64,000 nucleotides of DNA from the NCBI RefSeq assembly GCF_041381155.1, contig NC_091139.1, forward strand, positions 5,022,383 to 5,086,382. Reading direction: 5' to 3'. Position 1 is the stretch's first letter. Each line of letters starts with the position of its first letter. The notes under the pieces are model-generated. The model was given only the letters and a program-made list of their open reading frames with translations, searched no databases and was not told the DNA's origin. The position numbers and the translations under genes were made by a program. Positions 46,097 to 58,118 of this stretch are shown one piece after another. This DNA is from Argopecten irradians (Eukaryota > Mollusca > Bivalvia > Pectinida > Pectinidae).

Positions 46097-49000
46097 CGAC
46101 CACTACAGACATTTTTTTTTCCTGGGATCGGTCAGTGAGTTCATAGTAATCAATTTTCCATTTCCTGCGGTTTGGGAACTCTCCTCCACTATCCACTGAG
46201 GCTGCTGATAAGCTGCAAAGCCATTTTTGTGTTTTATCCCAACAAGGCACACCCAGTACAAACGCAGTCAAACCATTTATATACAAACGACAGGGATGTG
46301 TGGCGCACTCCGGGGCTTCTAGATTATACCCATTTATAGGCTATATACTAGAAACAACATCTAAAGCGGACTTATCACTCCCGTCGGATGATGTCTGATT
46401 TAATTCTAAACCCATATCAATTACACCTATGATGTTCTACAGCAGATGACAGATCCTTTACAGAACATCATTCCTGGTTGCATGATCTGATTTCATTTAT
46501 GTAATTAACAACGATGTTGTCAATATAGAGGGAACTTTGAAATTATAGCGTACACTGCCGCCATTCTATAGCGATGCATACTGAATGTAAAGTCTGGCTC
46601 ATTACATAACAACAGTATAAAACATTTATAATGACATCACAAAGGATGGGGAAAAAAACCCTGCTATAATCATGAAAACATATAAATTTGTATTTGACGA
46701 TATTTTCAAAAACTCTCTTTGATAAGATAATCATGTATCAAATCTTGGCTTTGATGTTACATTTCTTCCTGTAGAATATTAATTGTGGGCACTCATAAAA
46801 AACAACTTATGAAATGTGAAAATTTTTAAAATGTATACTTTAGTGGAAACTCACCATCATCAGACTTTCATTAGTTATACATGAAATGCTTCTGAATTTT
46901 TCCATTGTCTATTAATTTTCCCCTTCGTTTGAATTGATCATGTATGGGTTAATCAAAGCCGCTCTCCTGTGGTCAAATGGGCAAAGAAGAGTTGATCTAA
47001 CTTCAGGATTATATGATATATGGGTAAAAACCCAAGTCAGGCCTAAACCCAACATGTAAAAATCATCGAGGTTCGTTTGTCATTATTGACGTTCAATACT
47101 GTTTCAGTATCACAAATAATATACTGTATCTAGTGCATAGCATCTATTAAAATCAGCTGTTTATGACTTGTTAAGTACAAAAAGGTTAAGTGATCTGAGG
47201 GTCAAGGTCACATTCAGATGATGACAACAATTAATTTACTGTAGAGTCAGTTATTTTCACAGACTAAAATTTTCGTGATTTAATTGATCTAAAAACGAGA
47301 AAGTCCAATCGTAGTGGTTTTAAATCTTAGCGATATGGATTTAAGGGTATAAATCTTTCAACTATTACTCAATGTTTCGGGGATCAAATTTTCGCGATCA
47401 TAGCAATGTTTCGCGAAATCACGAAAATATCATACCTCGAAATTATCTGGCTATACGGTATACTGGCCAATTAGAAACCTGATATTTAGAACATTCTCTA
47501 TTTATTCTTGAAAACAAAAAGAGGACAGAAGTTGAGAAGAAGATGGTTTTATATGATTCTGTAGCCGTCATTCTATTTTTAAAAAAATATGTAAGTGAAA
47601 AGTTTTTTATTACATTATTTATCATATTGAGCTTCATGTTGTTCGGGCCAATTGAAGTGACTATGAAATACTTGTATATGATTAGAGATTATGGAAATGG
47701 ATAAAGACCATTTTGTACTGGCCAATTAGACCTCAAATTAACTGAATTTCTCTTACAGGAATATTACCATTGGTGGTGAATATTTGACCTGGAAACATGA
47801 ATTGAATTCGGCTATCAGGAATATGATAATTTGTAATGACCATTTGACCTTGAACTATGAACTGAATTCTGTTATTAGAAATATGATAATTTATAAGACC
47901 ATTTGACCTTGAACTATGAACTGAATTCTGGTATTAGAAATATGATAATTTATAATGACCATTTGACCTTGAACTAAGAACTGAATTCTGGTATCACGAA
48001 TATGACAATTTGTAAAGACCATTTGACCTTGAACTATAAACTGATTTCTGGTATTAGAAATATGATAATTTGTAATGACCATTTGACCTTGAACTATGAA
48101 CTGTTTGGTATTAGCAATATGACAATTTGTAATGACCATTTGACCTTGAACTATGAACTGAATTCTGGTATTAGAAATATGACAATTTGTAAAGACCATT
48201 TGACCTTGAACTATAAACTGAATTCTGGTATTATAAATATAATAATTTGTAATGACCATTTGACCTTGAACTAAGAACTGAATTCTGATATCAGGAATAT
48301 GACAAATTGCAGTGACCATTTGACCTTGAACTATGAACCGTTTGGTATTAGCAATATGACAATTTATAAGACCATTTGACCTTGAACTATGAACTAATCC
48401 CTTAATCAGGGTTAAGACCATTTGACGTGACTATTTGACTTTAAACTTTGAACTAGATTCCTTTGGAAAGAAGGTCACAACAGACCTGAACAGATCTGAG
48501 AGATAGAAATAAGCCCTGAACCAGATCCAAGATTATAATGAAAAACACCTTCTGCTACAGAATAAACAATGGAAGTCAACCATCGCCCAAGTTTCAATAT
48601 TGATTATCAGTAACTCAGGATCAGAGAGGAGTAAGGTGGAATCCATCTCGGGCTGCGTCACTCCCGATAACGCTATTAGTACCTTCTCCAGCGTGACATC
48701 GTAATGTCAAAAGGCACCATCACAGAAACATGTCCTCGATAATCTCATAAAAATGGCGCTGAATTACCCATAAATTAGGTTTCAACTCTCAAATGTTCCA
48801 TCATCTTTATGTAACAAAAACCCCTCAGCAGGTCAATGTATAAATGGTTGACATAACAAACATCATTGGAAGGAGAATAAATAAAAAATATCTATAAAAA
48901 ACTTGCAAAGTACAAAATGATTATTTTCAAAATAGATAGTGGTATAGGTATACCATACCTCACTGATCAGATTTTTATGGAGATTTTTCAAACACCTAAA

Positions 49001-52000
49001 GGTTCCTATTTTTGCAGACTATAGGGCAAGTATAAGTAATGTTTACTTGGTTCAAACACTAGGTATGTATCTTGTAGTAAATCTCAAACCCAGGAGTGGA
49101 TTGAGGAGGCAAAGAATCAGCACAACCATTTTTGCTACCATCCCAGGATGGTAGCTATTATATAATCGGTTGCTTTGCCTGCCATGTTGTTGGGATTTCA
49201 CATGGTTATAAATAATCTGTTCACTTTGATTGGCTGGCCAAAACGATTTACTTGTGTTGATTGGTTACTTGTTGTTGAATATGTCATGTGTGTAAGGGGT
49301 ACCGGTGGGGAAATTATAGCAAACCAATTATCATTAGATTAACCCAGAGAAGTCCGAGTGTTTTTTCTAGTTGTCGGACATTCTACTCAGAAATCACACA
49401 AGGAGCCACTACATGTACTGAATGGAATACAAGGGTCAAGTCTAGCGAGGTCTCAAATGTTTGGTGATCAAGTGTCGGGAGCGCGTGGAGCATCTATATA
49501 TAGCCTAACTAGTACTGTACGCTAGATGATCATGACCTACTTAATTGTAAACACTGTCCGTACATGGGAGATGCTGAAACAAAATGTTAGGCTATACTTA
49601 GGAGATATTTGTGGAACTGTATACGCTAAAGTAAAGTATAGTTTTAACCGAAATGTTATGCTTGTTTATATGCGTATATTATGTATTTCACCAATTTGCC
49701 CAAGTTCATGTACATGCATATCAATCAGTACATTGTATATTTATTAGACAGAAAACTTGTTAGCATTAGGAAAAGGCCCACTACACTTTTTTCCCCCAAC
49801 AATTTCATTAAAATAAACAAAATGTTAATTTTCATAACGCAGGTTGTATAATTATGTTTTCCGACGTCGTCAAAATTACAATGCGTTAGTTGACTATTAC
49901 TGCGCAAGACGGCAAAACTTCAACTTGTTTGGTGTTGTGACCTTATCTTTGGCCATCGATATCAATAATATTATGTTATAATTGTTTTACAGTGACTTTT
50001 ATTTTTTACGTAAAGGTAGCCTAGTAGCCCTTTCATTAATATCATCAAATTGATTATTTTTTACATTGAACGTGAAAACATTTAAATTATCATTCTTCAA
50101 AAATGTGAACTAACTGTGAACAGAACAATTCGTCAAATTTTCCTATCATTGCTTCCTAATAAATAATGCTGTATGGTAGCCTTCTGAGCTTTTTGGGAAG
50201 CTAATGCTTGTTTCTTTTTAGTTTTAAGTATTGGTAGGCCTAAAACAAAATTATCGCAGTAAATGTTTGGTATATAGCATATTTTTTTGGTATAAGATGT
50301 GTGATATACATCATCCGTGGTATAATATGTATAGGTGTGTGGTAAATGTGTTGTATATGTAGGTGTGTGATATATGTAGGTGTGTGGTACATGAAGGTGT
50401 GTGGTACATGAAGGTGTGGCATTGTGTGATATATGTAGGTGTTTGATATATGTAGATGTGTGGTACAGAAAGGAGTGGTATATGAAATTGTGTGGTATAC
50501 AGCAAATGTGTTTGTTATGATATACATAATACTTGGTATAGTATCTGTAAGTGTGTGGTATATGTAGATGTGTGTTATATGTAGGTGTTTGATACATGAA
50601 GATGTTTGGTACATGAATGTGTGTGGTACATGAATGTGAGTGGTATATGAAGGTGTTTTGTACACAAGATGTGTGATATATGAAGATGTGTGGTACATGA
50701 CGGTGTGATAAATAAATGTGTGGTACATGTAGGTGTGGTACATGTAGATGTGTGGTACATGATGGATGTGGTAATGTGTAATACATGTAGATGTGTGGTA
50801 TATGAGGGTGTTTAACACATGTAGGTGTGTGGTACATGAGATATGTGTGTGGTACATGTGTGTGGTACATGAAGGTGTGTGATAAATAAATGTGTGTGTG
50901 TGGTACATGTAGATGTGTGGTACATGTAGTTGACATTGTGTGGTACTTGTGATATGTGTGTACATGTAGAAAATAAATGTGTGTGGTACATGAAGGTGTG
51001 GTAATGTGTCATGTAGTGTGGTACATGATGGACGTGTGTGGTACATGAAGGTGTGTGTGTTACATTAATGTGTGTCGGTACATGTGTGGACTTTGAGTGT
51101 GGGTACATGTGATGTGTGGTACATGTAGTGGTGTGTGGTACATGTAGGTGTGTGGTATAATAAATGTGTGTGGTACATGAAGGTGTGTGGTACATGAAGG
51201 TGTGTGTGGTACATGAGGTGTGTGGTACATGTGTGTGTGGTACATGGTGTGTGATACATGAAGGTGTGTGAAAATAAATATAATGTGTGTGGTACATGAA
51301 GGTGTGTGTGATAAATGTGTGTGGTAATGAGATGTGTGTGTGGTACATGTAATGTGTGTGGTACATGTAGATGTGTGGTACATGTAGATGTGTGGTACAT
51401 GTAGGTGTGTGGTACATGTAGGTGTGTGGTACATGAGGGTGTGGTACATGTAGGTGTGTGGTACATGTAGATGTGTGGTACATGTAGATGTGTGGTACAT
51501 GTAGGTGTGTGGTACATGAGGGTGTGGTACATGTAGGTGTGTGGTACATGTAGATGTGTGGTACATGTAGATATGTGGTACATGTAAATGTGTGGTACAT
51601 GAAAGTGTGTTGTACATGGAGGTGTGTAGTACATGAAAATGTGTGGTACATGTAGATGTGTGGTACATGTAGGTGTGTGGTACATGTAGATGTGTGGTAC
51701 ATGTAGTGTGTGGTACATGAATGTGTGGTACATGTAGATGTGTGGTACATGTAGATGTGTGGTACATGTAGGTGTGTGTACAATGAATGTGTGGTACATG
51801 TAGATGTGTGGTACATGTGTGTGTGGTACATGTAGTGTGTGGTACATGTAGATGTGTGGTACATGAGTGTGTGGTACATGTAGATGTGTGTACATGTAGA
51901 TGTGTGGTACATGTATGTGGTAATGTGTGTGTGGTACATGTAGGTGTGTGGTACATGTAGGTGTGGTACATGGTACATGTAGTGTGTGTGGTACATGTAG

Positions 52001-55000
52001 GTGTGTGGTACATGTAGATGTGTGGTACATGTAGATGTGTGGTACATAGTGTGTGTACATGTAGTGTGTGGTAATGTGTGTACATGAAGGTGTGTGGTAC
52101 ATGTAGGTGTGTGGTACATGTAGGTATGTGGTACATGTAGATGTGTGGTACATGTAGATGTGTGGTACATGTAGATGTGTGGTACATGTAGATGTGTGGT
52201 ACATGTAGATATGTGGTACATGTAGGTGTGTGGTACATGTAGGTGTGTGGTACATGTAGGTGTGTGGTACATGAGTTGTGGTACATGTGTGTGTGGTACA
52301 TGTAGGTGTGTGGTACATGTAAGGTGTGTGGTACATGTAGATGTGTGGTACATGTAGGTGTGTGGTACATGTAGATGTGTGTGGTACATGTAGGTGTGTG
52401 GTACATGAAGGTGTGTGGTACATAAATTGTGTGGTACATGAGGTGTGTGGTACATGTAGATGTGTGGTACATTGTGTGTGGTACATGTAGGTGTGTGGTA
52501 CATGAGGTGTGTGGTACATGTAATGTGTGTGGTACATGTAGGTGTGTGGTACATGTAGGTGTGTGGTACATGTAGGTGTGTGGTACATGAGGGTGTGTGG
52601 TACATGAGAGGTGTGTGGTACATGTAGGTGTGTGGTACATGTAGGTGTGTGGTACATGTAGGTGTGTGGTACATGAGGTGTGTGGTAATGTTGGTGTGTG
52701 GTACATGTAGATGTGTGTGGTACATGAAGGTGTGTGATAAATAAATGTGTGTGATAAATAAATGTGTGTGGTACATGAAGGTGTGTGGTACATGAAGGTG
52801 TGTGATAAATAAATGTGTGTGGTACATGAAGGTGTGTGGTACATGAAGGTGTGTGATAAATAAATGTGTGTGGTACATGTTGTGTGTGGTACATGAAGGT
52901 GTGTGGTACATGAGGTGTGTGATAAATAAATGTGTGTGTGGTACATGAAGGTGTGTGGTACATGTAGATGTGTGGTACATGAAGGTGTGTGATAACATAA
53001 ATGTGTGTGGTACATGAAGGTGTGTGGTACATGAGGTGTGTGGTACATAATGTGTGTGGTACATGTAGATGTGTGGTACATGAGGTGTGTGGTAATAATG
53101 TGTGTGGTACATGTAGGTGTGTGGTACATGTAGGTGTGTGGTACATGTAGGTGTGTGGTACATGAGATGTGTGGTACATGAAGGTGTGTGATAAATAAAT
53201 GTGTGTGGTACATGAAGGTGTGTGGTACATGAAGGTGTGTGATAAATAAATGTGTGTGGTACATGTTGAGGTGTGGTACATGTAGATGTGTGGTACATGT
53301 AGGTGTGTGTACAGTAGATGTGTGGTACATGTAGATATGTGGTACATGAAGGTGTGTGGTACATGTAGGTGTGTGGTACATGTGATGTGTGGTACATGTT
53401 TGTAAATAATGTGTGGTACATGAAGATGTGTGGTACATGTAGAGTGTGTGGTACATGAGGTGTGTGGTGCATGTAATATGTGTGGTGATAGTGGTACATG
53501 AAGTGTGTGGTACATGTAGATGTGTGGTACATGTAGGTGTGTGGTACATGTAGATGTGTGGTACATGTAGATGTGTGGTACATGAGAGGTGTGTGGTACA
53601 TGTAGATGTGTGGTACATGTAAATGTGTGGTACATGAAAGTGTGTTGTACATGGAGGTGTGTAGTACATGAAGATGTGTGGTACATGTAGATGTGTGGTA
53701 CAGGTAGGTGTGGTACATGTAGATGTGTGGTACATGAGGGTGTGGTTCATGGAGGTGTGTGGTATATGCAGGACTGAGGTTTATGTTTGAAGATGTGGAT
53801 TGGCATATGTGATATAAGTTAGTGTTCATATATGGTCAAGTGTCCTAAATTCGTCAGGGACCTGTTTTCGTCATGTTTACAATTTTGCTAATATCTCATG
53901 AACTATCGCGTGATTTCATAAAGAGTGTCGTCTGCCAAAGCAGATTTGATCAAGGAAGATTGGTCTTGCTTAAAAGTGAGTATGTATTATAACCAAGTGA
54001 TTTTATAAATACGATGTAGCAATATACCCCAAAATGAAGGTATTTTCTTCAGTCCATTTTAAATGAAACTTCAAAACAATACCGTCAGCATTTGACTGTC
54101 CATGTGCACTGATTAGCAGTATGTCAACAAAGTAGCGGAAGTCACATGTCTGATCATGTGATTCATAGCCCAGATTTTGGGTTATTACAAATTATTTTGG
54201 CAATTCAACTTACCCGAAATTTTTGGTGTGGTACTGTTGGAAACAAAATGCTATTCTATGTAAACAGAGGTTTTTGCCACTTTCCATGACCAATAAGTTT
54301 AAAGATTTAAAATTGATGTAACTACAAGAAATTTTCAGCTTAAACACGATCTCACAAGTGCCTAGTGCTCATCATTTATTTGGAATGATCTCAATTTTTG
54401 TAATAAGCGAAACAGCCCCCTTACGAAAATAGGTCCCTATTGTGTCGACCATCACCCAGTGACCGGCGGTAAGAAATCTTACATACCGCGATAGATAAAT
54501 AACGAATTGATAGACAACTTGTCGCACAGTAAGACAAAATATTATATATTTGTGTTGATAAAACTGGTACATTTTATTTCTTGCTGATTTGTTGACATCC
54601 AAGGGTATTTGATTACCCTGACGAATATTGGTCCTCCAAGGGTACATGTAAGTGTGTTATGTGAAGATATGTGATTTTATATAAGTTTGTATATGTAAGT
54701 GTATCATCAACTATAATAAGAACTACATCATCATCCATTGGTTGTCATTAGCAATAATCTGATTATCAAATCATGCTTTCCTGTTACATTAGGATACAGG
54801 AGGTGATTATGTTATCAATTCTGTATCTATCAGATTGTTCCGCGGTAAATATATCTAACTTCTGGTGAATGCAGTATAAAACCCTAATAGGAAACACATT
54901 AAAACCCTAATAGAAAACACAAGGTTTCCAAGGGTGTATTTTATCCAGATTACACAAATTTCAAAGCTGTACAAGATTCCATGGAGATCACATAATGCTT

Positions 55001-55774
55001 AAAACGTAAATGGATATCAGAGATCGTGACAAAGAAACAACAAGCATAAGGGACAGGTGTACTGCACATAAACAACGATAACAATAGGATACGCACGTGT
55101 TCCGCCAATAAACCAGGTAAATAACAAACGGAACTGCACCGAGATGTCAATTAAAGTGAGGAACAGATACGATATATCGTCCATCTCGCTCTGTCAATAA
55201 CAGCTTAAAAATATCACTTCATCAAAATCGACAACGATATATATAGAGCTATAGGTTGGACATTAAACGAAGTATTTAGTTATGTAGCTGTCAAACTGTT
55301 TTACCGGTAGCAACAGAAAAACGAAAGCTTCATGCATTTTTGCCATAGAAACCTAACCGTGATTTTGACTGAGTTGATGAAACAGACAAGAGCTTCCAGT
55401 CATGGTACATATGTAACAACGACCTTGACAACAATTTCTAAAAGATCTTACCATTTGATCAAGTTGATGTCAATATGCAGAAGTAGGGTAGACGATGCTT
55501 CGGTGGTAATATTTAAATAAACGTAATAATCCGTGCAAGCCACACCCGACAAAGGCTCGGAAAACGTCCGGGTGTTACTCCAGTCTCGCGGTACAGCACT
55601 AGCCTTTGTGAGCGATCGATTTTCACCAGGTTTAGAAGAGACATTGGTGAACATGGCGCTAGCCATATACATCTGTTGCCTTTTCAACCACAGAAACAGA
55701 CACACTCGAACCACCAGTGTGTCGACAATTAAATGACACATTTATATACATACCTTGAAATCGAATGCAGCCAT
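46097..55774 (-). CDS. possible three-exon coding set, unknown product, 3' end not found
   Basis: Three minus-strand segments fit together in phase with GT-AG borders: 55754-55774 (MAAFDFK, donor GTATGT), 55452-55672 (73 codons plus 2 bases, acceptor GGCAACAG, strong donor GTAAGAT) and 46097-46212 (1 base plus 38 codons plus 1 base, acceptor TTTGCAG, donor GTATGTT). The first intron is 81 bp and the second is 9.2 kb. The joined peptide has 119 codons with no recognisable domain; it contains two N-glycosylation-like sites and a basic NRRKWKIDYYELTDRSQEKK stretch. No later coding exon was found: spliced to the arrestin acceptor at 38665 the frame would close after about 12 residues. So these may be 5' exons of the arrestin transcript with an upstream frame, an unrelated gene, or chance. 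Confidence 0.22.
47765..48420 (+). repeat. minisatellite, 60-bp unit, 11 copies, each with TGACCTTGA
   Basis: The unit is ACCATTTGACCTTGAACTAT, GAACTGAATTCTGGTATTAG, AAATATGATAATTTGTAATG. The period is a multiple of 3, which explains a 176-codon minus frame with a 20-residue repeat. Ten of eleven units keep TTGACCTTGAAC exactly while other positions vary. Confidence 0.92.
49768..50035. repeat. TTAA-type MITE, diverged copy
   Basis: AAGGCCCACTAC at the left and AAAGGTAGCCTAGTAGCCCTT at the right, with interior blocks (TTTTCATAACGCAGGT, GACGGCAAAACT, TTTGGTGTTGTGACCT) shared with 23146-23519. Confidence 0.6.
50290..53770 (-). repeat. 3.5-kb minisatellite, 17-bp unit, about 200 copies
   Basis: The plus-strand unit is GGTACATGTAGATGTGT, with variants GGTACATGAAGGTGTGT and a higher-order GATAAATAAATGTGTGTG block. 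A period of 17 keeps all three minus frames open (up to about 1,000 codons of a Thr/His/Tyr-rich repeat), which is an array effect and not evidence of a gene. The 50.29-51.06 kb end is more diverged. Many units lack one to three bases. Confidence 0.95.
53832..54445. repeat. possible non-autonomous DNA transposon, about 600 bp
   Basis: The left end (GTCCTAAATTCGTCAGGGAC, CTGTTTTCGTCATG, TTTACAATTTT) is partly matched, inverted, at the right end (GGGACCTATTTTCGTAAGGG, GGCTGTTTCGCTTATTAC on the minus strand). The inverted region is imperfect over about 45 bp. No coding frame inside. Confidence 0.45.
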
Positions 55775-57411
55775 GTCGTCGTACCGGAAATGCGTATCTC
55801 TCTATGACATCTCCGGTGATTTCTCTGGTATTTGTGTAAAGCTCCCAAAACACAGTTTAACAGCGCGGAACAATGATGCTTATAGACTCGACGTTGGCAT
55901 AAATGAAAGACACATCGATAATCATAAAGTGAGTGGCGCACGTGATCGCACCTGCTTGCTGTCTGCTTTATTGGATTAGATATACAACCAAGCTTCTGAT
56001 TAATTTACACGATTGTTTCCCGGCGTCTATGAGCAAGATGATGGGCAACTAATGGACTGGCACTAAAGGTGATCATCGGTCTTAACTCCCGTGTCCGGAC
56101 GGAATAAATGGTAGCGTATTGTTCGGGAAGTGTTTAGGCTCGTAACATTTACATTTGGACTTTTACGGTAATCAAGAAGATGGTTTTTTTTAATAAATTA
56201 TACAGTATGTTCATATAGTATAGTACACACTAGTTATTGCGACCAAGGATTTATAAGTGCGACATACATGTAGAACTATATATGTACTTCATAGTCAGAA
56301 GACTAGCGAACTTACTGTCTACATGTGATAAAGTTCCGTAAAGAATGATCTACGTGGTAAAAGGAGAGTAATAGAATGGTGGGCGCTGGTTTGATAAATG
56401 CAAAAATTTGATATTTCCCTTCCTCAGTCAGTAAAAAAAGCACACACCCACAAGAAAATTGTCTAACTGATATTCATATACATGTAGCTGTACCCCTCCA
56501 CCTCGTGAGTTTGAAACCCCACGTGGAGACAATGCCATGTAATAACCTTTGGTCCATCATTTTCTCTCAAAGGGATCTGAGATTTAGTTACAGTATTATC
56601 AATATGGACCCACCAGAGTGCCTTTTGACTATCTTAAGACCATTTAGGGATCTACAAAATGTACATCAAGATCTAAATCATATAAAATTGTTAATAGGTA
56701 CTGTGGTGAGTTCATATTATTGATAATTTTTTTTTATTTACCCAAATCATGTTTCATTTTGGTGAAATTTCACTTTAACAGCAAACGGGAAACGATTATT
56801 CACTTTTTGTGGATAGATGGGCCTTGGTATATGTACTTGATGGACGTAAGTAATGAAACCAAATTATTTCTATCACCAACCCACAGACTTGAACCATATA
56901 GTATGTACATGTTTTATCACGTACAAAATCTACAAACCAAACAAAACATAATAATACGTGTTAACTAGCTACAGATAATTACACCGGTTAAAAAATACTT
57001 ATTAGAGAATACCCGATTTAATCAAATTGTACGTACTAATTAGTATCGGAGATCTGAAGGATATATTGCACGTGACGTAAAAAGTGGATTAGTGTATTGG
57101 TAAATTTACTAATTAGTGAACCGATGTATAGTACATTATTGTGAGGTTAATTAGTTCATATGCTCCATCATAGGGGTAAAGAGGACATTGTATTGTATAT
57201 TTATAAATTTACCGTATAGAAGGAATTTTTCGCGGGTAAAAAATGTCGATTTTCACTTCAAGTGCAAAAATAAATTTCAACTAATATAATATAACACAGC
57301 TATATGATTTCTTAAATTTTATTACATGGATTTCAAGGATACAAAATAATTCCGGCCTTGTTGAACAAATATCCAACGAAATCGCAAAAATATCATCCCT
57401 GCATATAGAAC

Positions 57412-57537
57412 CACAGGGACCTGGCACGAAAATTTGTAACCAATAGTAATATATATATATATATATATTTATTATATATATATATATGTATACTATTGGT
57501 TAAAAATTTTCGTGCCAGGTCCCTGTGTATAGAACAA
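57412..57537. repeat. 126-bp near-perfect foldback with AT-dinucleotide centre
   Basis: The left arm CACAGGGACCTGGCACGAAA, ATTTGTAACCAATAGTA is repeated inverted at the right with one or two differences. The centre is (AT)n. The outer flanks also share ATAGAAC. Confidence 0.85.
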
Positions 57538-57764
57538 GACATTTAGCGTTACTCGTTTAATCAAAAACTTGAAGGGAGGCAACTCCGAGATAAGTCTGCT
57601 TTTCTGGTCCAAAACGTTTCTGGTACAAATCACTATTTGTATTGCAATGGAAAGTTTGCTCGTAAGACAGTATTTGGATATATCGAATTAAAAACAAGAT
57701 ATAAAAAACAGGCAAAGGCCAAGATGCCATGTGCTGTTCAAGATTAAGATAAAACTGTATTTAA

Positions 57765-58118
57765 AGGCCTACTACCTTTCCGAAACGACTTTTAATTTTT
57801 TAATGGGAATGTAAAACCAGATCGATAATTTTGTAGTCACAAAAATTCTTTACCGTTAATCATACACTCATCATCATCCCCTGAAAATTTTAATTGAAAT
57901 AAATAAATTGGTAATTTTCATGACGCGGGTCGTCTTAAGTTTCCCGCCGAATACTACTGCGCCAGACGGCAAAACTGCGAAATGACTCCACAGTTATAAT
58001 ACATTACGCAGGAAATCTTCATATGTTTGGCGTTGTTACCTCATATTAGGCCATCGACATGTATTTTCTTATGCTCTTAATGTTTTAAAGAAACCTAAAA
58101 ATTTTGCTCCGGAAAAGA
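57765..58118. repeat. TTAA-type MITE, nearly full copy
   Basis: TTAA (57761-57764) then AGGCCTACTACCTTTCCGAA at the left; TTTTGCTCCGGAAAAGAAGTG, a decayed end, at the right. The interior follows 23146-23519. Confidence 0.65.

Noticed and set aside
47891-48421. 176-codon minus-strand frame
   Set aside because: Translation of the 60-bp array with a 20-residue repeat; no coding context.
50240-53829. Open frames of 268 to 1005 codons on the minus strand
   Set aside because: They lie in a 17-bp tandem array, three overlapping frames are equally open, and the peptides are simple Thr/His/Tyr repeats. No splice or start context supports a gene.
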